Positions 6,697 to 13,755 of a stretch of DNA of 15,112 bases are shown here, piece after piece. Made by a program: the position numbers and the translations under genes. The notes under the pieces are model-generated. The model did not search any database and had not been told where the DNA came from. It worked only from the letters and a program-made list of their open reading frames with translations. The stretch spans positions 1,508-16,619 of the forward strand of contig DFCM01000051.1 in the NCBI GenBank assembly GCA_002366995.1, written 5' to 3'. Numbering within the stretch: the stretch's first letter is position 1; each line of letters starts with the position of its first letter. This stretch comes from a bacterium UBP3_UBA3054. GTDB lineage: Bacteria > Auribacterota > UBA3054.

Positions 6697-7347
6697 ATGA
6701 CTTCTTTTAGGCTGAACTACCTGGAAACACCCGCGCTTACGGTCGAGGAGCAGATCGCTCTGGACAGAGAACTTATGTCCGAAGTCGGAAAGGGAACGCG
6801 GCCTCCGCTCCTGCGCTTCTACGACTTCAGCGACGAGGCGGTCGTTCTCGGTCTCAGCCAGGAAGAGGAGCGCTACGTTGACAAGCAGGAAGCCGAAAAG
6901 GACGGCGTTCCCATCCTCAGGCGTTTTTCCGGCGGAGGCACGGTCTTCATTCACAAGGGCTGCCTGGTCTACACCATCGTAACCACCCTGACGCCTCCCT
7001 TCAAACGCTTCGACGTTATGGGCGCTTATAAAACAGCCTTCGCTCCTCTCACAGAGGCTTTCGCCAAGAAAGGACTTAAACTGGAATTCCGTGAACCTTG
7101 CGATCTGGCCGTTGACGGCAGAAAGATAGCCGGCAACGCCCAGAGCCAGCGCCAGGGCGCCCTCCTCATCCACGGCAGCTTCCTCGTTGATCCCGATCTC
7201 ATAAGGATCAAGCGCTACCTCAAAGAACCCGACGTCCGCCCCCTTTATCGCGCCGAACGTTCTCACGAAGATTTTCTTTTGCCGCTTTCCGATCTTGGTC
7301 TTGATGAGCAAAAGCTCAAAGCGCTCCTCATCGGCGCCTGGTGCTGA
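6697..7347 (+). CDS. lplA: lipoate-protein ligase A family protein
   Basis: A 216-residue enzyme of the BPL/LplA/LipB fold, which attaches lipoyl or octanoyl groups to lysine of lipoyl domains in the cytoplasm. Visible motifs are RRFSGGGTVFIH (75-86), the lipoyl-AMP binding loop, and GRKIAGNAQ (141-149) with the conserved K143, followed by GALLIHGSFLVD. The small accessory C-terminal domain of E. coli LplA is absent, so a separate partner protein could be needed, or the enzyme could be an octanoyltransferase-type member. C135 in EPCDL lies near the active site but not clearly at the LipM cysteine position, so ligase is the safer call. An in-frame TTG at 6691 is possible; the ATG at 6697 fits the promoter spacing. 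No lipoyl-dependent enzyme is encoded nearby. Confidence 0.8.
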   Translation: MTSFRLNYLETPALTVEEQIALDRELMSEVGKGTRPPLLRFYDFSDEAVVLGLSQEEERYVDKQEAEKDGVPILRRFSGGGTVFIHKGCLVYTIVTTLTPPFKRFDVMGAYKTAFAPLTEAFAKKGLKLEFREPCDLAVDGRKIAGNAQSQRQGALLIHGSFLVDPDLIRIKRYLKEPDVRPLYRAERSHEDFLLPLSDLGLDEQKLKALLIGAWC

Positions 7348-7363
7348 TTTGATCCCTGAATAA

Positions 7364-7372
7364 TGATAAAAT
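7364..7372 (+). promoter_or_regulatory. extended -10 promoter of the secreted papain-like gene
   Basis: TGA followed by TAAAAT (7367-7372), 16 bases after the preceding stop codon. No clear -35. The expected start is near 7379, giving a leader of about 29 bases with GGAGAA (7395-7400) seven bases before the ATG. Confidence 0.55.
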
Positions 7373-7407
7373 AGACGAAAGTTGTAACAATTGCGGAGAA
7401 CGTCTGC

Positions 7408-9552
7408 ATGAAGAATATTCAATTGATCATCCTGGCGCTTTTTGTCGGCGCGAACGCGCTTTTTGGAGCCGGGAAGGTATTTTGCGACCGCGCCGGCGAA
7501 AGTCAGCAAGCTTTGGTCATCCCTGAACGCGCCGCAAGGGTGTTCGGCGAGGGAGAGAGCGCGATCCCCACGGACTGGGAGGGGACCTATGACGGCGGCA
7601 ACCAGGAGGCAATTATCCGCCGCACCATGGAGATGCATCTGGATCCCGTCGAAGACGCGGAAGGCGATGTGGCAGTGTCGGGAACGATAAACATCCGGCC
7701 GTACATCGGCGACATCTGGTCCGTTTACGAGGGGGCTTACAAGTTCGCCGGTACATACAATAAGGAAACGGGAAAGATCGTTGTCCAGGGGCAGACCTGG
7801 GTAAGCTTCCCCATCGACCAAGACACCCGCGAGGAAGCGCCGGACTGGGACTTTTTCGTTTTCCAGGGGACGGTGAGCGCGGACAAGATAACAGGCACCA
7901 CAGTTCGCGGCAACTGGAGGATGTTCCCTCAGAGCTACGACGGCGACGATGTGGATTCCGGGTTCGGGTTGGAAAAAGACAACAACAGTTTCGTGCACAG
8001 CAACCGCTCGCCGAATGACGGCTTCTACGGGTCTACGAACTATGTGATCAGTTCCGAACTTTTCGAGAGGCTGAAGAGCTTTGCCAGCAGCGAATCGGAA
8101 GTCAACGTAATAAAGCAGCAGATGAACGTGAAATGGAGCGGTTCCTGCTACGGGATCTCGGCCACCATGGGGCTTACCTTTGAAAAGCTTCTGGATGCCG
8201 GTGAGATCTCCGGGGAGAGTTTGAGCCCGGATGATTATTACAATATGCCCCAGCCCAAGGACTGTGGAAAGCTGAAAGACATCATCAACTACTACCATCT
8301 TTCCCAGGATCTGGAGAACTACGGCGAGTACGCCGGCCGCACAAAAAATTTCAATCCCTCTCTGTGGAACGGCTGGATCTACGGTTATGAGCCGAAATTC
8401 ATGAACGAGAGCCTTTCCGGCTTCTTGGGCAACCTTGTGAAGGACGCGAAAGCGGCCTGTGAGGACGGGAAATCTCTGCTATTCTGCTTCGGCGTCCCGA
8501 ACCTGGCCCACTTGGTGTTGGTGACGGGATACTCCGTCAGCGAGGACGGGTATAGGCTGAAGATGTACGATATGAACAGCGTGCGGGAATACAAAGGAAG
8601 CGGCAGGTTCACGTACATGAGCATATCCAAAGACCTGCTAACTTTCAGTTTCATGACGGGCAACGGAGAGATCGTCGACGAGGACAATTATTTGAATCTC
8701 AGTTATCTTGAGCCTTCGAAGCTTTCCGACATCAAATACTGCTCCCTCATCAAGAGGCGTTCTTCCGACCAGGTCACGATCGCCTTCAGCCCGGACAGCG
8801 AATTCACGCTGACCGGCCCGAGGGGGACGACGCTCACTTACAGGAAGTCAGCTTTCAGCGGAAGTTTTCCGATCAACTCAGTCGATTACTTGGAAAAGAA
8901 GATAAAGATCAAGACCAAGCGTTTCGAGAATTTCACGATCGCGCCTTTGGGAAAAGAGATAAACATCCAGATCTATGATGACGATCACTTTAAGAGCGTG
9001 GAAGGGAAAAATATCAAGAAGATCGAGCTCTCCCTTACCGGCGACACGAAACTAACGGGCGGCGCGTACACTTTCAAAGCCTATTCCTCCGTGGAGGAGA
9101 AGCTTGGGATTGGGGAGAGCGGCCTGGCCTCGATTGCCGGCAAAGCCAATGGCAAGGTCATCATCAGGAGCGGCAAAGACAAGGTGGAAGCCTCCTCGCC
9201 CAAGAAGATCTCGCACGTAAAGACGGCCGTCTACCAGGACGTCAGAACGGCTGGCGGCACCATCAAGGGCAGAAGGACGTCGGTCTCCGTCAACGCCGCG
9301 GAAGATCTTTCCAACCGCGACCTCAACGTGAGCGGCAAGATCGTCTTCGGGAAGGACGCCTATGTGTACCGGGGCTGGGCCGTGAAGCCCAAGGTCACGG
9401 TCTTCGCGGGTGGCAGAGTCCTTCGGAAAAACAAGGATTACAAGATCAGCTACTCTGACAACAAAAAAGTCGGAACCGCAACCGTCACCGTCACCGGCCT
9501 AGGGGAGTACAAGGGAGAGATCTCAGCTGAGTTCCCGATCGTCTCAAAATAG
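7408..9552 (+). CDS. secreted multidomain protein with a papain/C39-like cysteine peptidase core
   Basis: A 714-residue exported protein of unknown role. Residues 1-21 are a signal peptide. Residues 57-175 form a beta-rich module starting WEGTYDG and including GAYKFAGTYNKETGKI and QGQTWVSFP, like a small barrel. Residues 235-430 look like a papain-fold peptidase: WSGSCYGISA with candidate nucleophile C247, NLAHLVLVTGY with candidate H368, and MYDMNS with D388 or N390 as third residue. No Gln sits at the usual papain spacing before Cys; Q237 and Q238 are nearest. Residues 450-640 are beta-rich. The last 70 residues (WAVKPKVTV, DYKISYSDNKKVGTATVTVTG, YKG) match a beta-sandwich module common on surface proteins of gut bacteria, as I recall. 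There is no membrane anchor or sorting tail, so it is released or bound by its C-terminal module. It has its own promoter and no operon partner. Confidence 0.7.
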   Translation: MKNIQLIILALFVGANALFGAGKVFCDRAGESQQALVIPERAARVFGEGESAIPTDWEGTYDGGNQEAIIRRTMEMHLDPVEDAEGDVAVSGTINIRPYIGDIWSVYEGAYKFAGTYNKETGKIVVQGQTWVSFPIDQDTREEAPDWDFFVFQGTVSADKITGTTVRGNWRMFPQSYDGDDVDSGFGLEKDNNSFVHSNRSPNDGFYGSTNYVISSELFERLKSFASSESEVNVIKQQMNVKWSGSCYGISATMGLTFEKLLDAGEISGESLSPDDYYNMPQPKDCGKLKDIINYYHLSQDLENYGEYAGRTKNFNPSLWNGWIYGYEPKFMNESLSGFLGNLVKDAKAACEDGKSLLFCFGVPNLAHLVLVTGYSVSEDGYRLKMYDMNSVREYKGSGRFTYMSISKDLLTFSFMTGNGEIVDEDNYLNLSYLEPSKLSDIKYCSLIKRRSSDQVTIAFSPDSEFTLTGPRGTTLTYRKSAFSGSFPINSVDYLEKKIKIKTKRFENFTIAPLGKEINIQIYDDDHFKSVEGKNIKKIELSLTGDTKLTGGAYTFKAYSSVEEKLGIGESGLASIAGKANGKVIIRSGKDKVEASSPKKISHVKTAVYQDVRTAGGTIKGRRTSVSVNAAEDLSNRDLNVSGKIVFGKDAYVYRGWAVKPKVTVFAGGRVLRKNKDYKISYSDNKKVGTATVTVTGLGEYKGEISAEFPIVSK

Positions 9553-9559
9553 GCTGATT

Positions 9560-9568
9560 TGCTATAAT
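9560..9568 (+). promoter_or_regulatory. extended -10 promoter of folD
   Basis: TGC followed by a perfect TATAAT (9563-9568), starting eight bases after the preceding stop; no -35 of note. The expected start near 9575 gives a leader of about 45 bases with GGGAG (9610-9614) five bases before the ATG. No terminator separates it from the gene before, so some read-through is possible. Confidence 0.65.
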
Positions 9569-9619
9569 CGGTGTAGAATGCTTGCGACCTTTTAACCAAA
9601 ACTACCTACGGGAGAATAT

Positions 9620-10507
9620 ATGGAACCTCTGATCATCAACGGAAACGAGACCGCGGCCGCGATTCGCGCTGAAATGGCCAAAGAAGTGGCGGAAATGAAA
9701 GCCAAGGGCGTGGAGCCCGGACTGGGCTTTGTTTTGGTGGGCGACAATCCCGCTTCGCAGGCCTACGTCAGGATGAAGAAGAAAGCCTGCGCGGAAGTCG
9801 GCATCACCGGTTACGACTACGAGCTCCCGAAGGAAACGACGCAGGAAGAATTATTGAAGCTGGTAGATGAGCTGAACCACGATCCCAAGATCGACGGCTT
9901 CATCGTGCAGCTGCCCTTGCCGAAACACATTTCCGAAGAAGCCATCATCGCCGCCACCGATCCCAAAAAAGACGTGGACTGCTTCCACCCCATCAACGTG
10001 GGCAAGCTCTGCATCGGCGACACAGACGGCTTCTTCCCCTGCACGCCCTACGGCGTGGTGGTGCTTCTGCAGAGAGCCGGCATCGAGGTGAAAGGAAAGC
10101 ATGTGGTGGTGGTCGGCCGCTCCAACATCGTGGGCAAACCGCTGGCGAATCTTCTGGTGCAGAAACGCGACGGCGCCAACGCCACCGTCACCATCTGCCA
10201 CACCGGCACGAAAGACATCCCCTCCATTACGCGCCAGGGCGACATCGTGGTGGCCGCCATCGGCCGCCCCAACACCATCACCGCCGATATGGTGAAAGAA
10301 GGCGCGGTGGTCGTTGACGTAGGCGTTAACCGAGTTGAGGATCCCAGCGCTAAACGCGGATACCGTCTGGTGGGCGACGTGGACTATGAGAACGTCGCGC
10401 CCAAGTGCTCTGCCATCACGCCGGTCCCGGGCGGCGTCGGTCCCATGACCATCGCCATGCTTCTTATGAACGGTTTGAAAGCCGCCAAGAGGAGAATGCC
10501 GAAATAA
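9620..10507 (+). CDS. folD: bifunctional methylenetetrahydrofolate dehydrogenase/cyclohydrolase (FolD)
   Basis: FolD interconverts 5,10-methylene-, methenyl- and 10-formyl-tetrahydrofolate, using NADP, in cytoplasmic one-carbon metabolism. The 295-residue protein has the catalytic Y49-x3-K53 pair in SQAYVRMKKKAC, Q97 in DGFIVQLPLPKH, D120 in KKDVDCFHPINVG, PCTPYG (140-145), the cofactor loop GRSNIVGKP (166-174) and the terminal signature PVPGGVGPMT (268-277). Length is standard and all key residues are present, so both activities are expected. It has its own promoter and ribosome binding site, and the next gene starts three bases after its stop. Confidence 0.97.
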   Translation: MEPLIINGNETAAAIRAEMAKEVAEMKAKGVEPGLGFVLVGDNPASQAYVRMKKKACAEVGITGYDYELPKETTQEELLKLVDELNHDPKIDGFIVQLPLPKHISEEAIIAATDPKKDVDCFHPINVGKLCIGDTDGFFPCTPYGVVVLLQRAGIEVKGKHVVVVGRSNIVGKPLANLLVQKRDGANATVTICHTGTKDIPSITRQGDIVVAAIGRPNTITADMVKEGAVVVDVGVNRVEDPSAKRGYRLVGDVDYENVAPKCSAITPVPGGVGPMTIAMLLMNGLKAAKRRMPK

Positions 10508-10510
10508 AAG

Positions 10511-11527
10511 ATGGTAAGCGCCGCGCTCATACTGGCTCTGGCTATTTTCGGCCTGCTGCTCTTTATAGGGCGCGTTTCCTCCAGGCTGACTGAGAGGATC
10601 AGCGACCGCTATCTTTCTTTGGACATACCGTCAGGAATACTCTGCGTCCTGGCGGTATGTCTTTATTTTTACATTATGTTTTACAGACGGGACCTTTTCG
10701 ACGAGCCCGTCTTTATCTGGATCCTCATCGGAATAGCCGTTCTGACGCTGCTGGAGCCCTGCATACGGCACAGCAAGATATTGCAGAACAAAATAGACGC
10801 CGCGAAAATTCTTAGGACGCTGGAGCCGCGGAAACTGGGCCAGGTAGTTTGTCAACACTACGAGATCGGAATTGGCGAAGAGCCGGTTAGGATCGTTCAT
10901 CTGAGCGACCTGCATTACAACAAGCTCAGCGCCGAATTCCTAGCGAGCGTGATAAAGGAAGTCAACAATCTTGAGCCGGACTATGTTCTTGTTACGGGAG
11001 ACTTCCTGCAGAAAGTCGGCGAGGTAGGGGAGCTGAAGGACCTCTTGGAGGGCCTCAGAGCCAAAAATATGGTCTTTTACGTCTTGGGCAACCACGACTT
11101 CTGGATCGGGGGAGAAGAGGCCATTTGCGAGGCGCTGGATAATCTCGGCTGGGTCAGGCTGAACGGCCGCTTCTTTGAGACCGAAAAAGTTCTTTTCTTC
11201 GGCACGGAGCGTCCCTGGGGAAAAGAAGAAAATCTGACGCTTCCCAAGAGCGAAAAACTGAAGATCGCCCTGGCCCACGACCCTGACGAGTGGGAGAATA
11301 CGGCTGCTCTGGGGGCGGACGTGACGATGTCCGGACACACCCACGGCGGACAGGTGCGCTTCGGGCTCTTCGGACCCCTTATCCTGCCTTCCCAGAAGGG
11401 CGCCCTGCGGGCCGAGAGGGTGCTTTGCAAGGATGAACATATACTCTTGATAAGCAGAGGTTTGGGCAAACCTTACATTAGATTCTGCAATCCGACAGAA
11501 ATTAGTTTGCTGGACGTTCGCCGCTGA
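10511..11527 (+). CDS. membrane-anchored metallophosphoesterase (YkuE/LpxG type)
   Basis: A 338-residue protein with three N-terminal membrane segments (about residues 2-20, 40-58 and 66-84) and a calcineurin-like catalytic domain from about 126. The metal-binding motifs are complete: HLSDLH (130-135), GD (163-164), GNHD (193-196), AHDP (255-258) and GHTHGGQ (275-281). This subfamily includes YkuE/YaeI-type enzymes and chlamydial LpxG, which cleaves UDP-2,3-diacylglucosamine in lipid A synthesis. An LpxG-like role is a reasonable guess for a Gram-negative, but the motifs do not fix the substrate. It follows folD by three bases without a good ribosome binding site, so translation is probably coupled. 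A terminator begins at its last codons. Confidence 0.8.
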   Translation: MVSAALILALAIFGLLLFIGRVSSRLTERISDRYLSLDIPSGILCVLAVCLYFYIMFYRRDLFDEPVFIWILIGIAVLTLLEPCIRHSKILQNKIDAAKILRTLEPRKLGQVVCQHYEIGIGEEPVRIVHLSDLHYNKLSAEFLASVIKEVNNLEPDYVLVTGDFLQKVGEVGELKDLLEGLRAKNMVFYVLGNHDFWIGGEEAICEALDNLGWVRLNGRFFETEKVLFFGTERPWGKEENLTLPKSEKLKIALAHDPDEWENTAALGADVTMSGHTHGGQVRFGLFGPLILPSQKGALRAERVLCKDEHILLISRGLGKPYIRFCNPTEISLLDVRR

Positions 11528-11558
11528 GAAAAAGCCCTTGAAAAAGGCGGCGTTTTTT
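11519..11558 (+). terminator. intrinsic terminator after the phosphoesterase gene
   Basis: CGCCGC (11519-11524) pairs with GCGGCG (11547-11552), with a further GCC/GGC pairing possible inside, followed by six T (11553-11558). The stop codon lies in the loop side of the hairpin. It ends the folD-phosphoesterase unit and overlaps the promoter of the thiamine operon. Confidence 0.7.
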
Positions 11559-11566
11559 GCTACGCT
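11538..11566 (+). promoter_or_regulatory. promoter of the thiamine operon, embedded in the terminator
   Basis: TTGAAA (11538-11543), a 17-base spacer, then TACGCT (11561-11566) preceded by TGC as an extended -10. The -35 is in the loop of the upstream terminator and the T-tract is in the spacer. The expected start, about 11573, is just before the first conserved bases of the TPP riboswitch, which supports its use. Confidence 0.6.
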
Positions 11567-11577
11567 TAAGGTCCAGA

Positions 11578-11660
11578 TACGGGGTGCTTCCTCCTGGTGT
11601 GTGGGAGGCGGCTGAGAAGAAACCCGCTTAACTTGATCCGGGTAATACCGGCGTAAGGAA
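11578..11660 (+). promoter_or_regulatory. TPP riboswitch (THI element)
   Basis: The conserved core is clear: CGGGGTGC (11580-11587), CTGAGA (11612-11617), ACCCGC, CTTGATCCGGGTAATACCGG and GCGTAAGGA at the end. Helices seen are GGGT/ACCC, a variable arm CCTCC/GGAGG and CCGG/CCGG. The closing P1 helix is not obvious. The ribosome binding site AAGGAA (11655-11660) is the last part of the aptamer, seven bases before the thiC ATG, and no terminator hairpin follows. Control is therefore probably translational, with thiamine pyrophosphate binding hiding the ribosome binding site. Confidence 0.95.
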
Positions 11661-11667
11661 CAACCAT

Positions 11668-12957
11668 ATGACCCAACTTGAAGAAGCGAAATTGGGCGTC
11701 ATAACTGATGCCATGCGTTTCGTGGCGGAGCGTGAGAATATTCCGCCTGGAACAGTCCTTTCTGAAGTGGCGGCGGGAAGAGCCGTCATCCCTTTCAACC
11801 CCTCTCATAAAAATTGCCGGCCTGTTGGCGTGGGGAGGGTCTTCACAACAAAAATAAACGCCAACTTAGGCTGTTCTAAAGACCGTTCCTCACTCAAAGA
11901 GGAACTTAGGAAACTCGAGGTGTCCCTCAAATACGGCGCGGACTTCGTCATGGATCTCACCGTGGGGAAGGACGTGAGCTTCATCCGTCAGGAAATGATC
12001 AAGCATTCCCCGGTTCCCCTTGGCACCGTGCCTATCTATGAGACGGTCTCCCGTCTGGAAGGCAGCGTTCCGAAGATGGACATGAGTTTGCTTTTGGACG
12101 TGATAGAGGAGCAGGCGGAACAGGGAGTCGATTTCATGACGCTGCACGCGGGATTGTTGCGCAGGCATATTCCCTTGGCCATGAAGCGCGTCATGGGGAT
12201 CGTTTCCAGAGGCGGATCCCTTATGGCGGAGTGGATGCTCGAGCACGATAAGGAAAATCCTCTCTACGAAAATTGGGACAAGGTCCTTGATATTCTCGTC
12301 AAGCACGACGTGACGGTCTCCCTGGGTGACGGGCTTCGTCCCGGCTGTTTGGCCGACGCTTCCGACGAGGCGCAGTTCGAGGAGCTTTCAGTTTTGGGAG
12401 AGCTCGTTCTGGCTTGCCGCGAAAGAGGCGTGCAGGTCATGGTGGAAGGCCCCGGGCACATTCCTTTCAACGAGATAAAGATGAACATGGAAAAGGAGCA
12501 GGAACTCTGTTTCGGAGCGCCTTTCTACGTACTCGGTCCCATTGTCACGGACATCGCCCCCGGCTACGACCATTTGGTCTCGGCCATCGGCGCGACGGCG
12601 GCCGCCACTTACGGTGCTTCGCTTTTGTGCTACGTTACGCCGGCGGAACATCTGGGCCTTCCCACCGAGGAAGATGTTAAGCAGGGCTGCGTGGCTTACA
12701 AAATAGCCGCGCACGCCGGCGACGTGGCCAGGGGCTTCCCGGGCGCCGATCAGATCGACCTGAAGATGTCGGAGGCCAGGAAAAATTTCGACTGGGACAA
12801 ACAGTTCGAATGCGCGCTCGATCCTGAGACCGCCAAAGAAAGGTGGATGAAGGGCGAGCCCGAAAGCCACGACGAGGATCACTGCACCATGTGCGGGAAG
12901 GAGTTCTGCGCGGTCAGGACAACAAAGAGAATAAAAGAACTTTTAGAGAAAAAATAA
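11668..12957 (+). CDS. thiC: phosphomethylpyrimidine synthase (ThiC)
   Basis: ThiC is a radical SAM enzyme that rearranges aminoimidazole ribotide to hydroxymethylpyrimidine phosphate, the pyrimidine part of thiamine. The 429-residue protein shows VFTTKINANLGCS, YGADFVMDLTVG, TLHAGLL, SLGDGLRPGC and EGPGHIPFNEI. Its C-terminal iron-sulfur motif is C406-x2-C409-x4-C414 (CTMCGKEFC). It is the short form lacking the long N-terminal extension of the E. coli enzyme. It needs SAM and an oxygen-sensitive 4Fe-4S cluster. It is the first gene after the TPP riboswitch, and its ribosome binding site lies within the aptamer. Confidence 0.97.
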   Translation: MTQLEEAKLGVITDAMRFVAERENIPPGTVLSEVAAGRAVIPFNPSHKNCRPVGVGRVFTTKINANLGCSKDRSSLKEELRKLEVSLKYGADFVMDLTVGKDVSFIRQEMIKHSPVPLGTVPIYETVSRLEGSVPKMDMSLLLDVIEEQAEQGVDFMTLHAGLLRRHIPLAMKRVMGIVSRGGSLMAEWMLEHDKENPLYENWDKVLDILVKHDVTVSLGDGLRPGCLADASDEAQFEELSVLGELVLACRERGVQVMVEGPGHIPFNEIKMNMEKEQELCFGAPFYVLGPIVTDIAPGYDHLVSAIGATAAATYGASLLCYVTPAEHLGLPTEEDVKQGCVAYKIAAHAGDVARGFPGADQIDLKMSEARKNFDWDKQFECALDPETAKERWMKGEPESHDEDHCTMCGKEFCAVRTTKRIKELLEKK

Positions 12958-12969
12958 AGAGGAATCGAT

Positions 12970-13755
12970 ATGAAGAAAGAAGTAATGGAAGAGACTATTT
13001 CCGGAGCTATAGTAAAGAGTTTTTTCAAGAAGCTGCAGGACAACATGGCCCTCGACGTGGCCATCGCGGGCGCCGGGCCCTCCGGCCTGGTGGCCGCTTA
13101 TTATCTGGCCAAGAAAGGGCTTAAGGTCGCCATCTTCGAATCGAAGCTGGCGCCCGGCGGCGGCATCTGGGGCGGCGGCATGCTCATGAACGAAGTGGTC
13201 GTTCAGGACGACGCGGCCAAGATATTGCATGAATTCGGCATCACCACCGTGCCCATCAAGAAAGGCTACCACACCGTTGACTCCGTGGAAATGGCCTCCG
13301 GGCTTATTTTCGGCGCGCGCCACGCCGGAGCGGTCATCTTCAATACGGTGACAATAGAGGATGTGGTAATGCACAACGACGTGGTCTCCGGCGTGGTCAT
13401 CAACTGGAATCCCGTGGTGAGGCTGGAAATGCACGTCGATCCTTTGGTGATCACCACCAGGGCTTTGATCGACGGCACGGGACATCCCAATGAGATCGTA
13501 AGAAAGGTCGTCAGCAAGGCCGGCGTGAAGATCGATTCGCCGACCGGAGGCGTGATGGGCGAGAAGCCCATGTGGATGGAAGACGGCGAAAAGACGACGC
13601 TCATCAACACCAAGAAACTCTATCCCGGCCTCTACGCCTCCGGCATGGCGGCCAATAACGTCCAGGGCGGCTTTAGAATGGGACCGATCTTCGGCGGCAT
13701 GCTGAAAAGCGGCAAAAAGGTCGCCGATCTTGTGGAAGCGGATCTGAAGAAATGA
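12970..13755 (+). CDS. thi4: sulfide-dependent thiazole synthase, archaeal-type Thi4
   Basis: Thi4 makes the thiazole part of thiamine from NAD, glycine and a sulfur source. The 261-residue protein has a dinucleotide fold with GAGPSG (34-39), ESKLAPGGGIWGGGML (57-72) and the terminal ASGMAANNVQGGFRMGPIFGGM. Yeast Thi4 gives up sulfur from C205 in a CCMDP context and dies after one turnover. Here the aligned position is H155 in EMHVDPL, so it should be the catalytic type that uses free sulfide with iron, as in methanogens. That predicts a reducing, sulfide-containing habitat. A short N-terminal helix precedes the fold. AGAGGA lies six bases before the ATG; the stop overlaps the thiE start. The operon has no ThiG-ThiS system, which this enzyme would replace. 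Confidence 0.93.
   Translation: MKKEVMEETISGAIVKSFFKKLQDNMALDVAIAGAGPSGLVAAYYLAKKGLKVAIFESKLAPGGGIWGGGMLMNEVVVQDDAAKILHEFGITTVPIKKGYHTVDSVEMASGLIFGARHAGAVIFNTVTIEDVVMHNDVVSGVVINWNPVVRLEMHVDPLVITTRALIDGTGHPNEIVRKVVSKAGVKIDSPTGGVMGEKPMWMEDGEKTTLINTKKLYPGLYASGMAANNVQGGFRMGPIFGGMLKSGKKVADLVEADLKK

Noticed and set aside
6616..8298. 560-residue open frame on the minus strand across the lipoate ligase gene and the start of the secreted protein
   Set aside because: It spans two unrelated well-supported genes and their intergenic promoter, and shows no motif or ribosome binding site.
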